64,000 bases of DNA, taken from Agrococcus sp. Marseille-Q4369. Lineage in GTDB: Bacteria > Actinomycetota > Actinomycetes > Actinomycetales > Microbacteriaceae. Each line of letters opens with the position of its first letter. Positions within the stretch are counted from its first letter, which is position 1. Of the stretch, positions 63,030 through 64,000 are shown one piece after another. The notes beneath the pieces are model-generated. The model ran no database searches, was not told the DNA's origin, and saw only the letters and a program-made list of their open reading frames with translations. The DNA lies in contig NZ_CP070501.1 of assembly GCF_018308945.1 (NCBI RefSeq), positions 868,001 to 932,000 of the forward strand, given 5' to 3'. The position numbers and the translations under genes were made by a program.

Positions 63030-64000
63030 TCAGCCCCCGAACAGCGCGATCGGCTTGACGATGTCGGCGTAGATGAGCAGCGCGCTCATGATGCCGAGCA
63101 GGCCCGTCACGACGAGCGTGACCGGCACCCACTTCGCGGTGTCGAGCGGCGTCGCGACCGTGCCGCGCAGCCTCGCCCAGCCGCGCCGCACCGCGTCGAC
63201 GACCGCGCCGAGGATGTGGCCGCCGTCGAGCGGCATGAGCGGGATGAGGTTGAACACGAACAGCGCGACGTTGAGGCTCGCGAGCAGCTGCACCATCGCG
63301 CTGATGCGCTCGAGCACCGGCACCTGGTCGAGCGCCGCGATCTCGCCCGCCATGCGGCCGACGCCGACGACCGACATCGGGCCGTTCGGGTCGCGCTCCC
63401 CCGGCCCGAACGCCGCCGCGGCGACGTCGACGAGCCGCTGCGGCAGGTTCACGATGAGCTGCCCGACGCGCCAGACGTTGTCGCCGACCGCCGGCAGCAC
63501 CGCCGATGCGGGCTGCTGCGCGACCTCGTACTGCGGGCCGACGCCCGCGAAGCCGACCGTCTCGGTGCGCTGCCGACCGTCGACCTCGACGGGATCGCCG
63601 CGGTCGTCGAAGACGTAGCGCTCGGTCGCGAGCGGCGTGAGCTGCAGCGCCTGCCGGGCGCCGTCGCGCTCGACGACGAGCTCGACCCGCTGCCCCGCGA
63701 GGTCGCGGATCGCGGCCTGCACGTCATCCCAGCTGCCCGCGGGCTGCCCGTCGATAGAGACGATCGTGTCGCCGGGCTGCACGCCGGCCTCGGCGGCGGG
63801 CGCGAGCGGGTCGCCGGGCTCGCACTCCGCCCGCTCCTCCGAGGCCGCGATGACGCACTCCGAGACGCTCGCGACGGTCGTCGAGGGCACCGCGATGCCG
63901 AAGCCGCACAACACGATCGCGTAGAGCACGACCGCGAGCACGAGGTTCATGAGCGGCCCGCCGAGCATGATGGCGATGCGCTTCCACGTCGCGAGGCGCC
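63030..64000 (-). CDS. rseP: RseP-like site-2 protease (5' part missing)
   Basis: The C-terminal 323 or so residues of a membrane zinc protease of the RseP/SpoIVFB site-2 class, cut by the window end. The HExxH zinc motif lies outside. Visible are the GGPLMNLVLAVVLY helix, a PDZ domain (around VQPGDTIVSIDGQPAGSWDDVQ) and the second metal motif LIPLMPLDGGHILGAVVD. C-terminal membrane helices follow. It cleaves anti-sigma factors or signal peptide remnants in the family. It normally lies between dxr and ispG; here it converges with the RNase H gene instead. Confidence 0.92.
   Translation of the reverse strand, partial: RLATWKRIAIMLGGPLMNLVLAVVLYAIVLCGFGIAVPSTTVASVSECVIAASEERAECEPGDPLAPAAEAGVQPGDTIVSIDGQPAGSWDDVQAAIRDLAGQRVELVVERDGARQALQLTPLATERYVFDDRGDPVEVDGRQRTETVGFAGVGPQYEVAQQPASAVLPAVGDNVWRVGQLIVNLPQRLVDVAAAAFGPGERDPNGPMSVVGVGRMAGEIAALDQVPVLERISAMVQLLASLNVALFVFNLIPLMPLDGGHILGAVVDAVRRGWARLRGTVATPLDTAKWVPVTLVVTGLLGIMSALLIYADIVKPIALFGG

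Noticed and set aside
1-64000. tRNA or rRNA genes
   Set aside because: I looked for T-loop and 3'-end patterns while reading the gaps and found no credible tRNA; a covariance-model scan would be decisive.

Overview
The window is very GC-rich DNA with dense, mostly minus-strand genes, frequent GTG starts and many 1-4 bp gene overlaps. Protein content and gene order (miaB-recX-recA-DUF3046-clgR-cinA-pgsA-ftsK, rnj-dapA-dfrA-thyA-dapB, M16 peptidase-pnp-rpsO, truB-ribF, nusA-ylxR-infB-rbfA) point to an actinomycete chromosome, most likely Microbacteriaceae. The exact genus is inference. I saw no rRNA, tRNA, transposase, phage gene or CRISPR array.

Layout. 1-8.2 kb: tRNA modification (miaB, cut by the window start), a lipoprotein, recX-recA with a LexA-type operator, DUF3046, a ClgR-like regulator, CinA, PgsA and FtsK. 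8.2-11.3 kb: a MacB-like export operon (adaptor, ATPase, permease). 11.4-12.7 kb: a lower-GC insert at the 3' end of rnj, flanked by a second, damaged copy of the rnj tail; it carries a secreted cysteine-rich protein and a small overlapping cytosolic protein. 12.7-26.5 kb: rnj, lysine and folate/thymidylate genes, a GNAT enzyme, a histidine phosphatase, an M16 peptidase, pnp, rpsO, a PrsW-like protease and aspartase. 26.6-30.4 kb: a lipoprotein and a tryptophan-to-kynurenine cluster (dioxygenase, amidohydrolase, kynureninase). 30.4-34.5 kb: a PrmC-like methyltransferase, an M20 peptidase with a PIN-like partner, a membrane protein, a 20-bp minisatellite and a CDF metal transporter. 34.5-43.8 kb: deoC with one full and one truncated aldehyde dehydrogenase, ribF, small membrane proteins, truB, panE, a P-loop kinase and a DUF418 protein. 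43.9-54.2 kb: mutY, an RNB ribonuclease, rbfA-infB-ylxR-nusA, an AGCS symporter and proS. 54.2-64 kb: a MoxR/DUF58/vWA operon, an MFS transporter, ispG, an RNase HI-DUF4440 fusion and rseP, cut by the window end.

Two themes stand out. First, about twenty genes start 6-7 nt after a TANNNT hexamer, which fits leaderless transcription and fixes several starts; genes inside operons instead use Shine-Dalgarno sites or ATGA/GTGA overlaps. Second, the insert behind rnj is the clearest foreign DNA. Its duplicated and partly inverted rnj tail looks like an integration or recombination scar, and its two-gene cargo is the best candidate here for an undescribed system, perhaps a secreted effector with a cognate protective protein. 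No intergenic stretch longer than about 300 bp lacks an annotated feature.
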